From the NCBI GenBank assembly GCA_001969505.1, contig LSSK01001135.1, forward strand, positions 1-34,003: a stretch of 34,003 bases of DNA, in the 5' to 3' direction. Under the pieces are notes generated by a model. It ran no database searches. It worked only from the letters and a program-made list of their open reading frames with translations, and was not told the origin of the DNA. Positions 18,959 through 30,143 of this stretch are shown in pieces (the first letter of the stretch is position 1; every line of letters begins with the position of its first letter). The translations under genes were made by a program, and so were the position numbers. This DNA comes from Zancudomyces culisetae (Eukaryota; Kickxellomycota; Harpellomycetes; Harpellales; Legeriomycetaceae).

Positions 18959-20744
18959 TTGCTGTTGCTGTTGTTGCTGTTGCTGTTGCTGTTGTTCTTG
19001 TAAATATAATAGCAGTCTATTGTTGATTCTATCTATTCCACAGATTTCTATATTCTTCAACCTCCACACATTTCTTATATTTTCAGTCAAAGGAATATCA
19101 TTGTTTTCCAACAAAAATCTCGCAAAAGATGATCTTTGCGCAAGCAGTTGCGTTTCCGACTGATTTTTAACTAGAATACCAGTGGGTTCAACATGATTCT
19201 TATCCATCCTAGTGATTCCCGGTAGCCTGGGCATTAGGGGTCGTTGAATCTTTGGAATACTTGGTGTGGTTTTATTATCACCAGCTCTTGGTGCTATCCT
19301 TGGAATGCTGGTATTTAAAACCGGTAAGTTTTGGCTGGTTTTTCCAGTGTTATAATCCAGTAGGCTCCTCCGCAGACCTGCCAGTTCTGTTTTGGGTTTG
19401 GTATTATCCAAATCTCCAATTGAATCTAATGCGCCGGAAATCGCAACTGATGATAAGGCTGTTGATACGTTTGTACGTTCTCCCCGACTATCTTTGCCTA
19501 TAGAGAGACCCAGAATATCTCTGGTTTTCTTTTCTTCATGTAAACCTTTTTTCTGAAAACTACCAATTTTTGGTAATCCAAAGTTGGACTTGTTTAAGCT
19601 GGGGAGCCTAGGTAACTCTGGACCCTTAAGCTCCTTTTTCTCGGGTTGAGTAGGTTTTGATGTATTTAAAGTAACTACGCTCTTAGTCTTGTTTGTAAAT
19701 AATTCGGTTTCTTCCTGTTCCTCTTCTAGTCGGTAATTGCACAATAACATTCGCTTTTAATATATTCTTCCTTCGCATTTTACTCGCAGTTCGTGTTTTC
19801 ATTTCCACGTTGTTTACCAAAAAGAACCTCTTTGTATTCTTGACAAAGTATCACAAACCAGTATCCTGGTAACCATTAAACTCTCACCGTTTATCAAAAT
19901 CCATCAAAAAAAATCCAAAATTAACAATTAGCAATTAACTGCCAAATACTTTACACCTCTACCATTCACTATCTCCTTTTTCAACTCTTTTTTTTGATGG
20001 CCATTTACTCAAAATATTTCAAAGCATGGCTTTTCCACCTCTCCCCCATGCATGATATTCTCATTTTTTTAAAAGTAAATCCTAGCATAGTTGCTAGGTA
20101 AAAATTAAAACGATAATCCTATATGAACAAATTACCTTGACCAATATCTAATTTGTATTGCTCTATTTTATTTTATTGCCACAAACGTTGTTTTTATTTA
20201 ATATAATACATCAATACCTAAAAATTTCACTCCCCGCCCCTAATAAGCACTATATTTTCGATTTTCAAATACTTACTCTTTAGATATGACAACGTCTTGT
20301 TTTCATCAAAATAATAGTACCACAATGAATCTTTAATCTCCCGATCCGGAATTTTGTGATTCTTTCCCAACTTTTGCTTTATGCTTTTAACTCCATTTTC
20401 AAGCCGTTCTACAGTTCGTAGCAATTTGCAAATTAGAACTTACACTTTTCGATTCTACAAGATAAGTAGCTTCTCAATTCGTTAACTCTCCCGCCCCTTG
20501 TCCAGAAAATACATTTGTATGATTACCTAGATCAGCTTCGGAAATTTCTTCTTGATCATAGTCTTGGTCACTGTAATAATCTATTTTGGATTCATTGGCG
20601 AAAATGGTGGTGTATATTAGTCAATTTGTTTATCCCCTCCCCCCCTCTCTCTTTCAATAACTTTTGTTAATTCTGTATCCAATTGTTTCTTTTACCTTCC
20701 TCCTCCTCCAAATCTATCTTTTTAACTGCTCTGTGCCGCGACAT
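16594..20744 (-). CDS. HBS1: Hbs1, eRF3/EF1A-like ribosome-rescue GTPase, five exons
   Basis: Exons are 20744-20696, 20580-20527, 20408-20277, 19725-18547 and 18455-16594; joined they give 1091 codons plus stop. All four introns are phase 1. Exon 1 gives the family start MSRHRAVKK plus an acidic run. Exons 2-3 give the Hbs1 N-terminal domain (EISEADLE, then IPDREIKDSLWYYYFDENKT), which contacts the ribosome. Exon 4 is a long disordered linker with 30 Gln and ends in the family motif FDTPSPDDVVFAAQSK. Exon 5 is the GTPase and beta-barrel core: GHVDSGKS (about 516), DAPG (about 593), NKME (about 679), ending CLATGVVTGLYI. Hbs1 pairs with Dom34/Pelota to free stalled ribosomes in no-go and non-stop decay. 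The last exon has no Met start, which confirms splicing. The donor of intron 4 could also be 6 nt further on. The protein is much longer than the usual ~610-690 residues because of the linker and inserts in the G domain. Confidence 0.92.
18905..18994 (-). repeat. CAA/CAG repeat encoding 30 Gln in Hbs1
   Basis: Thirty uninterrupted glutamine codons, a mix of CAA and CAG, lie in exon 4 of HBS1. They fall between the N-terminal domain and the GTPase core, after the segment RLLLYLQE. Mixed codons suggest the tract is not a freshly expanded pure CAG run. Confidence 0.95.
19726..20276 (-). other. HBS1 intron 3 (551 nt), unusually long
   Basis: Donor GTAAGT at 20276 and acceptor CTAG ending at 19726 join exons 3 and 4 in phase 1 and restore the family reading frame. 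The other introns in this gene are 91-118 nt. Inside, a 12-nt segment (20147-20136) is flanked by TTAG and GTAATT and would keep the phase. It is a possible micro-exon, unproven. Confidence 0.6.
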
Positions 20745-20990
20745 TGTTTTACTGTGTTGATGTTTTCAACTCTTTCAATTACTAAATAAAAAATTAAGCT
20801 TTATTTACCAATTTATTTTCACTTTGATATTTTTAAACTCAAACTTTGCATTTATCACAGGATTTGGCTGTGTAATTGTTAAAAAAAAATTTTTGTGGTC
20901 ATTTGCTGGAGAATAAACAATCAGTAGAAAAATGTAACAAGCTTAAACTTCCGAAACTCTGATAAAAAAAAGGATAAAACCCAAGCGAAA

Positions 20991-21170
20991 ATGAAAAGTG
21001 GAAAAGATTGGATATCAGCACAAATCGAAAAAAACATTCCTCTGCTGGCCAATAGGTTCGTTGAACATAGCTACAACTCGAAGGCCTTTCATCAACCTGT
21101 GTACACTCAAACTTTAATGCACCGAGTGTTTGGTGTTACTGAAAATTCATGGGTATACATTATTTATTAA
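20991..21170 (+). CDS. Small unassigned ORF, possibly a first exon
   Basis: This 59-codon frame starts with ATG at 20991 and ends TAA at 21170. It lies 246 bp upstream of HBS1 in divergent orientation and faces the 3' end of the Arp9-like gene. The composition looks protein-like (Trp, His, Pro, aromatic residues; start MKSGKDWISAQIEKNIP). A GTATAC donor-like site follows Trp54 (21153), and a CCAAG acceptor-like site at 21207 leads to a short frame that stops at 21231. I recognise no family. It may be a genuine micro-protein, a first exon, or chance. Confidence 0.3.
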   Translation: MKSGKDWISAQIEKNIPLLANRFVEHSYNSKAFHQPVYTQTLMHRVFGVTENSWVYIIY

Positions 21171-21369
21171 AGAAAAGGCTTAAAAACCATATATTATATT
21201 ACCCAAGTGGTTTGTTGTGCACACAAAATAGTCGAAATCAATCATAATAAAAACTATCGTCGTAGTTATCGCTTTAATCAAAAAAAAATCAAATCAAGAA
21301 AATTGTTTGGCATGGATACTTGCCGGTCCCATTTCGTTATAATCCACCTTCGTAACATGATATTTTGCA

Positions 21370-24217
21370 TCATTCAGAGTCATCTATATTGTTAATTGTA
21401 AGATAAAAAAATACATAAAGAAACGGACGCGAACCCCAACAATCCAAACTGTCGGATATATAAAAACACGAGGATTTATGCTAAGAAATAAACAAAAAAA
21501 TGAATAAGATGTATGACTCTTACCTTTGCGGCCATCATGGCTCCCAAAAACGAACAATAATGGTTGCTATTTCTCCACCCATATAGATAATCGGGAAGAC
21601 TATTAAATTTACAATCTCTACTCTGGTATTCTGAAAAATGCTCGCTTTGCCCCAACACCGCCTTTTTCAATTGAATTTCCAAAACTTGGTTAAATCCTAT
21701 ATCACAAATAATCATTTGATTGAGAATGAGGTTCAGGTACATCCAATGTATTATTATTAAAACTTGGAAACGAAGAAAGTTCAATCCTGAGATTATTTTT
21801 CTGATACATTTTAACAACCTTCTCTTTTCCAGGCCACTGAAATAAAACTTACCAATGATTCTGGAAAAACTTCCAACAATGCTTATACTTTCCCATAGTG
21901 GAATCCGCTTCTCAAGTTCGCAGTTAACCACAGAGTACGAAATGGCATCAACTAGTCTACTATGAGTGTATGGCTTAATGCTTTCCGAAAACAAGAATTT
22001 CGCACATTTAAATCTCTCGTTTCCTAGCCTATACTTTTCTCCATTATATGTCACCTCTATAGACATATCCTCCTCCTTCTCCTTTTCGTTCTGTTCATTT
22101 GATTTTATTTGATTTTCGTCTTGGGGGTTCTCCACTTCATCTTCGACATAATCTCTTGCATTAAACCCACAAAAGCCGTTTTCAACCGCGTAGTGACAGA
22201 ACCCCAAAAGTTTATCCCTGTCATTCCCAAATTTGGAAAACAGCTCTGGATTTCTTGTAACAATCAGGTCACAAAGATTGTTGATGATATCGATCCCACC
22301 AACCTCCAGAACTTGAACAGAGTTGGGTTGTATTTGTGAGTCTATTCCCGAGGAAATGGCTATTAAATTAGAGTGGTTAGTATCTGTGCATAAAAGTTCC
22401 GGTGTTTACATTTTTAGTTTTTTATATCCATATTTTAACTTACTTGTTCGGTATTTTGATATTTCTATTACTATCCCTGAAACAGCGCTATACCCAAATA
22501 GTGCCATTACTGGTCTGTCCATAATCACAATCGCAGGAACATTAAAGTCTTCAAAAAACATCTTGGTTAGCAATTCGCGTTCGTATTTGGTCCATCCAAC
22601 CGGCACACTTAGCAAAACTGGTGAATCGTTGTTGATTATTGAAATCTTTAGTCGCTGGATCAAAATACATTTGCTATTTTTTCGTTAATGATTTGATGTG
22701 TTCAGTTGTATAGATATTTGAGTATTCAATTGCTGTCATAATATTTTTAAATAAGCTAATAGTCCCTACCAGAAATCTCGGAATGCTTCCCAGTTACATA
22801 TAACTCCTTCTTTTATGATACCTTCTGCCCTTATGGGCTCGCTCAACCCAATTTTCTCGATATCATCCCCAACTATACATTTTTGTTTGTACACTTTCTG
22901 TTCCACAACCATGTCGTTTTCGTTCGGCTGTTCAACTTCGGGTTTTGGTTCTGAATCAACTTCCATTTTTTCTACCTGGCTATCCACCTCCATCATCTCT
23001 TCGGTTTTATTTTCCTGCTCCGCCATATTGTTTCCTTCATCCTTGCCACTTTTTTCAACCTTTTCGTTCTCAAACCTGTCTACTTTATATTCAATATTAA
23101 TATTTGACTATTAATTCACTTTTAAATTTTTTTTGTTTTTTTAAAACCCCCACCCAGAGAGCAACTCTAGTAAGAAAGAGTCGAGACTTTATAGAGATAA
23201 GAACCATGTGTTAACTTTTTTTCAATTCATAACACCTTTGGTTAATAGTAATAGTGTGTGTACTTTTAACCAAAATACCTTTAGCTTCGCTTGTATCCAA
23301 CGTACTAATATTCGATACATCCGCCGATCCTTCACCTGCCTCAACGTTAGCGCTAGCCTCTGGTGTTTTTATGGCATCAGCAACAACTGTGCCCTCCGAT
23401 TTTTGCAGTTGTTCAATCTTTTCTTTTGGTTCTGTATTGTTGTGAGCCTCAGTAGATTTGCTTTCTATTCGCTCATTTAGGATATCTTTGGCGTCACCAC
23501 TTTTACCTACGGTATTCAAAGATTGAACAGCACCAGCCAAATTACTGTTTTTCTCGGGTTTTTGGTTTTCCGAATCTCCCATTTCTACCCTTTTTTGCTC
23601 TCCTTCCAGAGTAAGATTATTTCCTATTTCCGCAGAGAACTCGCCTTTAGGCTGGTTATCGCTTTTTTCACTGCAGAGAACGGTTTCTTTGCTCCCTACC
23701 ATTTCTTCCTTTTCATTCCTATTCTCACATTCCATCCGCTCGATATTCCCTTCATCCTCGTTCGTACTACGTTCCGTTTTTTCATTACTTGGTTCATCTA
23801 AACACAATAAAATTTAATCAAATTAACACTTGAACCTTACTAGAAGGTCTACTAATACAAAAATTTGTAAAGACCTACCATTATCTTTGACTGAATTCTT
23901 GCTTATCTCATACGATTCGGCCAGTTCCTTGCTTTTGGCATCCTCCTTTAATTCTTCATTGAAGTACCCGACCACGCTTTTGACTCTCTATAAAATCACA
24001 TTGGTGTTTTTGATTTAGAGCGAATCTTAGTCGAATTAAATGTATTCCTGCCAATGAAAATACCAAAAGTCAAGCCATTGTAATTTACTTGGTTATAAAT
24101 ACACATTTTACTTACAACATGTGGTTGTACATTTAGATTATTTACTCCCAAGATTGCAGTCGTCTCATACTCATCAAATTCTATTACAATGTATCTGTTC
24201 TCTCTGAATATATACAT
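21370..24217 (-). CDS. ARP9: Actin-related protein, Arp9-like (SWI/SNF-RSC type), about eight exons
   Basis: Supported exons: 24217-24116 (FRENRYIVIEFDEYETTAIL, the actin-like first strands), 23987-23879, 23797 to about 23279, about 23082-22770 (ending NWEAFRDF), 22673-22444 (SPVLLSVPVGW, then FNVPAIVIMDRPVMALFG), 22359-21853 (DSQIQPNSVQVLEVGG; later YRLGNERFKCAKFLF and SIVGSFSRIIG), 21696-21524 (FNQVLEIQLKKAV, then SFLGAMMAAK) and a last exon 21480-21370. With these junctions the protein is about 687 residues. Residues from exons 3-4 form an acidic, probably disordered insert absent from actin. The ATP-binding loops are degenerate, as in Arp7/Arp9. Family knowledge: Arp7/Arp9 pairs bind the HSA helix of SWI/SNF-class remodelers in the nucleus. 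The junction between exons 3 and 4 and the last exon are uncertain. Arp9 fits better than Arp4, Arp6 or Arp8, but subfamily assignment needs a tree. Confidence 0.75.
21697..21852 (-). other. Stop-free 156-nt intron in the Arp9-like gene
   Basis: Donor GTAAGT and acceptor GATATAG enclose 156 nt (52 codons) without an in-frame stop. Removing it joins SIVGSFSRIIG directly to FNQVLEIQLKK, the contiguous actin-fold sequence. Leaving it in inserts a hydrophobic stretch foreign to the fold. Confidence 0.8.
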
Positions 24218-24634
24218 TTTCGCTACCAATCTTTCTCACTTGCTTCTTTCATGAGATTTTCACCTGTAAACGTTTTATAATGCACTGATCCTATTGTATA
24301 TTTTTTTATAACGCAAATAGCAGCAAAATAAAAGTAAAAAATTAACCAAAAACGATTAAATACTTCAAAAATAAAGAAATCGAATACACGCGAATTCTAA
24401 CTTTTTCGTGTAAACAATGCCCGCGAATGCAAATGCCAAAGTTTCCTCTACCACAAAATCGATTGTTTGGATATTCTGATTTGGGATATACAATTTGTAA
24501 AGACCAGCTATTACTTCAGTTATACAATCCATCATAATCGTACTTTTACATTTTATTAATTCACTGACAACTTCGCTGCAAAGTTTTTTGATCCATACTA
24601 CAATATTTATTAATATTTATTAATATTTATTGAA
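24218..24634. promoter_or_regulatory. Shared divergent promoter region, ARP9-like / CHL1
   Basis: These 417 bp separate the two start codons and must drive both genes. It is AT-rich. Three exact 10-nt repeats (24602-24631) sit immediately before the CHL1 start. I see no clear TATA box placed for either gene. Confidence 0.6.
24602..24631. repeat. Three exact copies of AATATTTATT
   Basis: A perfect 10-nt tandem repeat ends three bases before the CHL1 ATG, so it lies in the 5' leader or core promoter. Confidence 0.95.
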
Positions 24635-27600
24635 ATGAAGGAGTATCTACCAGAAGACGGTTCATTGGAAATACCAGATTCCGGCGAAAAATACCACTTT
24701 CCGTTTGAACCATACCATGTTCAACTTGATTTTATGAAGAATGTATTTGAAGTTTGCGAAAACGGAAAATTTGGGATCTTTCAGAGTCCCACTGGTACAG
24801 TTAAGTAGTTTCTGTATTATGGATAGAGATGTCAAAGATTTTCAAACGAGTATGACTGTATCCACAAATTTGTAAACCCACCAATTAAACGATTATTATG
24901 TTATTATAACAGGGAAAGACGCTCAGCTTACTCTGTGGTGTATTGACATGGGTAAAGCTAGACCAAAACAGGATTGAACATGCTACTTTTAAAATAGATA
25001 ACGGTATGTGTTCTGAATACTAAACTCTTTTTTCTCTTGACTGGAATATATTAGAGATTTCAATTACTATAATGATTTATCATTTCTATTAGTATTATTC
25101 AGCAAATCGCCCATATGCTTCTATCATCCCTTTTATAATATAGGAAAAGAGCCTAGTTGGATTATGAAACAAAAACGAGAAAAAAGAGATAGGGAACGTA
25201 AAGAAGAATACAAAAAACAGCTTGAAAAATATGAAAAGTGGGTTAAAAAAATACGAGAACTAGAAATGGCTGAGTGCAAGAATAGTAGGAGGCTCTTGTT
25301 TATGAGTAGGCAGGTATGGTTTTGCATTCTGTGAGATCTATTATAAATGTATCCGCGAACAACGGAAACTATTTTAAAATCGAGTGTTTTTTAATTCAGA
25401 TCATAAAAAAACATGTTAGGCCAACATCAAGAGCAAAAATGATACGGGACTACAACATGAAGAGAACAACACAGGCGAGAATGAAAACGAAGTTCTCGAA
25501 GATTATAATAGTGACCCAGAAGTTGATGCTGGCTCAAAAGATAAGGATGTTAAGCTATGGCTAAAATCGTAAGAACGCTTACTATTTTTATAGATTATAG
25601 ATACATGTGCTTTTATGTATTCACTATCCCGCTAGAACTTCTTTATGGGTTGCATTTTTTAAGCGGGTTTGTTATGATTACATTTGTTATTTTCAACTAA
25701 AAACTTTTTTTTTAGATATAACAGTGGTGCTATTGATAAAGGATTTGAAACTAGCTCAGATGAAGACGATGATTATTTCTCAGGGAAGGGGAGGGGAAAG
25801 GGGGTTATGTTTCCTACTGAACCGGATACAAGACAGGTTGGTTTGTTTATTCTTTGTGTTTGTATGATACTTTACTTTGAGCTAGGTAACTTTTATTGTA
25901 TGATATTTTGTTTCATGTGGCTAAATTTTGTGTTGATAGGTTATATATGCATCGCGCACACATTCGCAACTATCTCAAACCCTAAAAGAATTTAAGAAAA
26001 CGCGGTTTTGGACAGAAGATGTTATGAAGGCAGTAACAGTTGGATCTAGGCAACAATTATGCATAAACAGCAAAGTCACGAGTTCATGTACCACTGTTGG
26101 GCAAATTAATGAAAGATGTATTGATCTTCAAAAGTCGACTACACCAAAGGCTAGAAGATGCCCTTATCTAACCAAAGAACACACACCGATGCTTGATTTT
26201 GCTGCAAAATGCAGGAGTGATGTATTAGATATCGAAGATTTGGTTGTAGTTGGTAAAAGCATGGATGTGTGTCCATATTATGGTGTGCGTAGAGCGTTAA
26301 GTGGATCCCAGCTTATTGCGGTCCCTTACAACTTGTTGCTAGTAAAAGAATCACGAGAAGCGCTTGGGTTGAATATAGAAAATACAATCGTTGTTATCGA
26401 TGAAGCACACAACCTGATTGAGTCTATTGCAAATGCATACGGATCTACTCTCAAGTGGGAAATATGTAAACGAGCTCATGATCTGGTTAAGATGTATTTT
26501 GACAAGTATTGGAAGCGGTTGAAGGGTCAAAACATAGTGTACATTCGACAGTTGATCACTCTACTGAAAATGATAGATAAATACTTTGCTACCAATGCGA
26601 AGGTTCTACAGCAGAGCAGAAATGCATACAACGAAAAAACGAACGATACCACAGTAAATACACCCTCTGGTGTACGTTCTGCAAAGGGTTCTAATGTCAA
26701 TGTACACGTGATGAATACTAATGAGTTGTTGACACAGCTAAGGATAGAAAACATTAACTTGCCTAAGTTGGTTAGGTTTTTACAAATTTCTCAACTTTCT
26801 CGAAAGCTTTCTATGTTTAACGACCGAATTGAGTCTATGAAGCAGGAGGCAGAAGCTTCGAAAATTCAAAATAGCAATTCAAACAAACGCGCACGCACAG
26901 AATCCTGTAAAAAAAACATTTCTGGTGCCGAATTGGAAAGAAGTCAAACGAGGAACATTGAAAACCAAGGTTATAGGCTTGAAAGCGCCATCTCACCGAT
27001 GGCAGCTTTATCTGCAGTTGAATCATTTATGTCGTGTTTGGGGATTTCTAACTCCAATGCCGGAAGAGTATTCTTGACACTGAGCGTGAACGAAGTAGCT
27101 GATGGTCAACTCTCATTTGAGGGAGAGCTGAAATACGTTTTAATGGATCCTTCTGATTCATTTTTTGATATAATTACGCTTCCTAGAGCGGTAATCTTGG
27201 CTGGTGGAACTATGAGTCCTATGGATGATGTAGTTGTACAGTTAGGTCTGAATGCAACAGAGCCCTCTCAGGAAACCACGGGATTAACGAATCGACATTC
27301 AAGTACAGACCCCTCGTCTAAGGCTACTACTCACGCTCTTAAGGTTGATAGCATCCAAAAGCGAAAACCGGTACATATCTTTGAATGTGGGCACGTGGTC
27401 CCTAGCAGTAGCATTTCGATGAACATCATCGGCTATGGAACTGGATCCAGTGAGCTGGTTTTGAATTTTTCAAACCAAAAAAACTCAAAACTTGTAAGTT
27501 TCTAATCTGTAGTATGTACAACTCATATATTCAAAACTTTTAGCTGTATGTAATAAAATTGAACCTTATAACATGTAATTTTATGGTTGTACTAATATAA

Positions 27601-28826
27601 AAAAATAGGTTGCTGAACTGGGAGAGTCTCTGTTTAGAGTCATAGATCCAATCCCGGGTGGTGTTGTAGCGTTTTTTCCTTCGTATTCATTCTTAAACAA
27701 TGCTGTAGCCAACTGGTCAAATTCGGGTATTATCAACAAAATAAGTTTGAAAAAAAAAGTATTTATTGAGCCTAAAATATCCAACAGCCGAACCATGCCT
27801 ACCACCGATGGTGGAAATTTCTCATATACTGCACCCCATGAGAATAAAAGGGTCGGGAAACCAAAAATGGCCTCTGGCAACGTTCAGGGTGTGCTTGCGT
27901 CATATGGGAGTGCAGTTAGAAGAAACAACGGTGCCATTTTGTTTGCAGTAGTGGGAGGGAATATGAGCGAGGGGATAAACTTTTCTGATGAACTAGCAAG
28001 GTATTTATATAGATCTTATTGTTTATCGGCCGTACATTATATGAGTTGGTTGGTTTCAAAACCGGACCGACATATTAGTATACACACATATACCTAACTT
28101 TTGCCTTTCGGGTATAGGGCAGTAATTATGCTAGGAATGCCATTCCCAAATCTTGGATCACCTGAACTTGCTGAAAAAATTAAGCACTACCAAAACAATC
28201 AAAGTTCAGGACTGTTCAAAAATACAAGAGCTATACCTACTCAAACCGCACGGCAGGGGTATATTGATAATAGCCCTGGTGAGTTCAAAATGGACTCAAT
28301 GGGGCTGAGCTACTATGAAAATATGTGTATGAGGGCTGTAAACCAATCCATAGGTAAAGTGAACAATTCTTTTTCCTTTTAATTTTTTTTTTATTCGCTT
28401 TGACGGTCAGTTCATTTCACCTATAATATATTCAACTTGTCAATACTTGGTAATAGGGAGAGCCATAAGACATATTAATGACTATGCCACCATTATTTTG
28501 ATGGATAAGCGATATTCAAATCCTAATATTTTCAAAAAACTTCCGGTGTGGGCCCTTGGAGCGGATACGACTAGTCAGAACATGTCAGCAGACACTCTAG
28601 TTAACAAAAGGTACCATTTTTAAATGCGCGTATATATACCAGCAACACGAAGTACAGACGATTTTAAAAAACACTATTTTTTATTATTCATTGCCTCTGA
28701 ATACCAAATAGGTCGCCTGAGGTACTTGATGTTGAGTCAGCTCTTAAAAAAATTAATCTTTTTTTTCGACAAAACTTCTACTCTCATCGTTCCTCTTTCT
28801 CCTCTGTGGCCAGTCAGGGCATGTAG
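24635..28826 (+). CDS. CHL1: Chl1/DDX11 family Fe-S DNA helicase, ten exons
   Basis: Exons: 24635-24799, 24913-25003, 25144-25313, 25420-25568, 25716-25836, 25940-27493, 27609-28000, 28118-28353, 28457-28610, 28712-28826. They sum to 3147 nt (1048 codons plus stop) with all phases consistent. Order of motifs: [14 protein letters not shown] (Q-type motif), SPTGTGKT Walker A at 51-58, a charged insert, then [11 protein letters not shown] (Ia). The four Fe-S cysteines are Cys273, Cys292, Cys306 and Cys343, followed by VVIDEAHNL at 384-392, LAGGTMSP, then [14 protein letters not shown] (V) and [14 protein letters not shown] (VI). This superfamily 2 XPD-like 5'-3' helicase acts in the nucleus in sister-chromatid cohesion and replication-linked repair. 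Closest relatives are Chl1 and DDX11; the LCIN and CPYYG contexts favour it over Rad3/XPD and FANCJ. The length (about 860-970 is usual) reflects a longer charged insert. Confidence 0.93.
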
Positions 28827-29844
28827 TGGGAAAATAACAGTCATTTAGCCCTCTGAGGGGTTCAGTAAGCGCTTCTAACAACAAATTAGCCATTTGGGTG
28901 CAATTTTATCACGGTAAAGTAGATATGCTTTCTATTGTGTTCATTTTGGTTTAGGTTTTGGTTTTGTTTTTGTTTTCAAAGTTTAGGAATTCTTGAGAAA
29001 CAGAATCCAACTAAAGGTTCTATCACCATCTTTATTATTTATCATCATTACAATCTAAATCAAACCAAACAAGGCGCAACAAAAATCGATATGTTTGTTT
29101 ACATATACTTTATAATGAGAATAATCGCTATTATACTTTACAAATTATACCACTCTGAGCTATAGTGATGGAAATATATCACGCACTCCACCTCCTTCCT
29201 TTCTCCACTTTTCTTTATTTTTGTTTAACTGTGCTTGTTCCCCAAGAGCCCAGCTATGAACTAAATAGAGAGGGAAATATGGGTAGCCGATACCTGCTAC
29301 CTGCTACCTACTACTGCCTCTGTTACCAATCGGAAACTGACATTTAGTAAAGTGAAGTAACACTCCCCCCCCCCCAGCCTTCATTAGGCATTCCGGCATT
29401 TTTTAACAGGGAGTTTCAAAGCAAAAAAATAAACTCATGATAAAATTGAGCACAGAACGTGATGCATCTATGACATTTAAATAAACTAAAGGGTAGCGTT
29501 AAAGCGGGGACATTAATGGGCAAAAGGCGGAAGTGTACCAAGGAGGGATAACATGTGCCAATAAAAACACGCTAAAAATGGCTACAGCCCAAGTTACAAA
29601 GAAAAGTCTATCTATAACTAATCCAGCGTTAACCCCCAAATTCGAAAAAATTAAAATGAATAATAAAATAATTCTATATCTCCAAAAAATGTTAAATATA
29701 GGCGCTCAATAGTCAATCATTTTAATTGTCCAAAGTGTTGTTAGTTTATTATTGGACTTTTTTCGACCTTAACCTATTTAAAACCAAAGTGCAGAGGGAA
29801 AAATGTACATCATGATTTGGAAATTGCAAAGTTCGTTAATGTGG

Positions 29845-29868
29845 TTTGCAAATTTTGCAAATTTTGCA
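29845..29868. repeat. Tandem TTTGCAAAT repeat
   Basis: Two full copies and one partial copy of a 9-nt unit. Each unit contains the near-palindrome TTTGCAAA. It lies about 420 bp upstream of the BiP start. Confidence 0.85.
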
Positions 29869-30043
29869 CACGATAGCACCTGTTATTGGTGGAGTTGGTA
29901 AATTACATTGCTCAAAATAACTGAGTCCGAAATTTAAACAATTAGATGGAAAAAATAAAAGCAAAAACAGAAAACAAAAAAGCTAGTAATCTAAAAAAAA
30001 GCCCCCTTTCTACCAGAAAGTGATGGAAAGAAATGTAATTGAT

Positions 30044-30051
30044 TTACGTGG
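30044..30051 (+). promoter_or_regulatory. UPRE-like element TTACGTGG upstream of BiP
   Basis: TTACGTGG matches the ACGTGG core bound by Hac1/XBP1-type bZIP factors of the unfolded protein response. It lies 241 bp before the BiP start and about 100 bp before the TATA box, a natural place for such a site. A match this short is suggestive only. Confidence 0.45.
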
Positions 30052-30143
30052 AAATTACTTTTTGCATGTAAAATGTAAATTATTTAGAAGGAAAAAGTTT
30101 AAGGAAAAAGCATTCTTGGAATAACAAATAGGCGGAATTAGTT

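Noticed and set aside
18702-19163. Plus-strand frame with a run of about 30 Cys
   Set aside because: It is the antisense of the HBS1 polyglutamine repeat, not a cysteine-rich protein.
29165-29347. 60-codon plus-strand frame upstream of BiP
   Set aside because: No recognisable features; the sequence is low-complexity promoter-side DNA with a nearby C-run.
30008-30022. Inverted repeat TTTCTACCAGAAA as a heat-shock element in the BiP promoter
   Set aside because: TTC and GAA are five bases apart instead of two, so it does not fit the canonical nTTCnnGAAn spacing.
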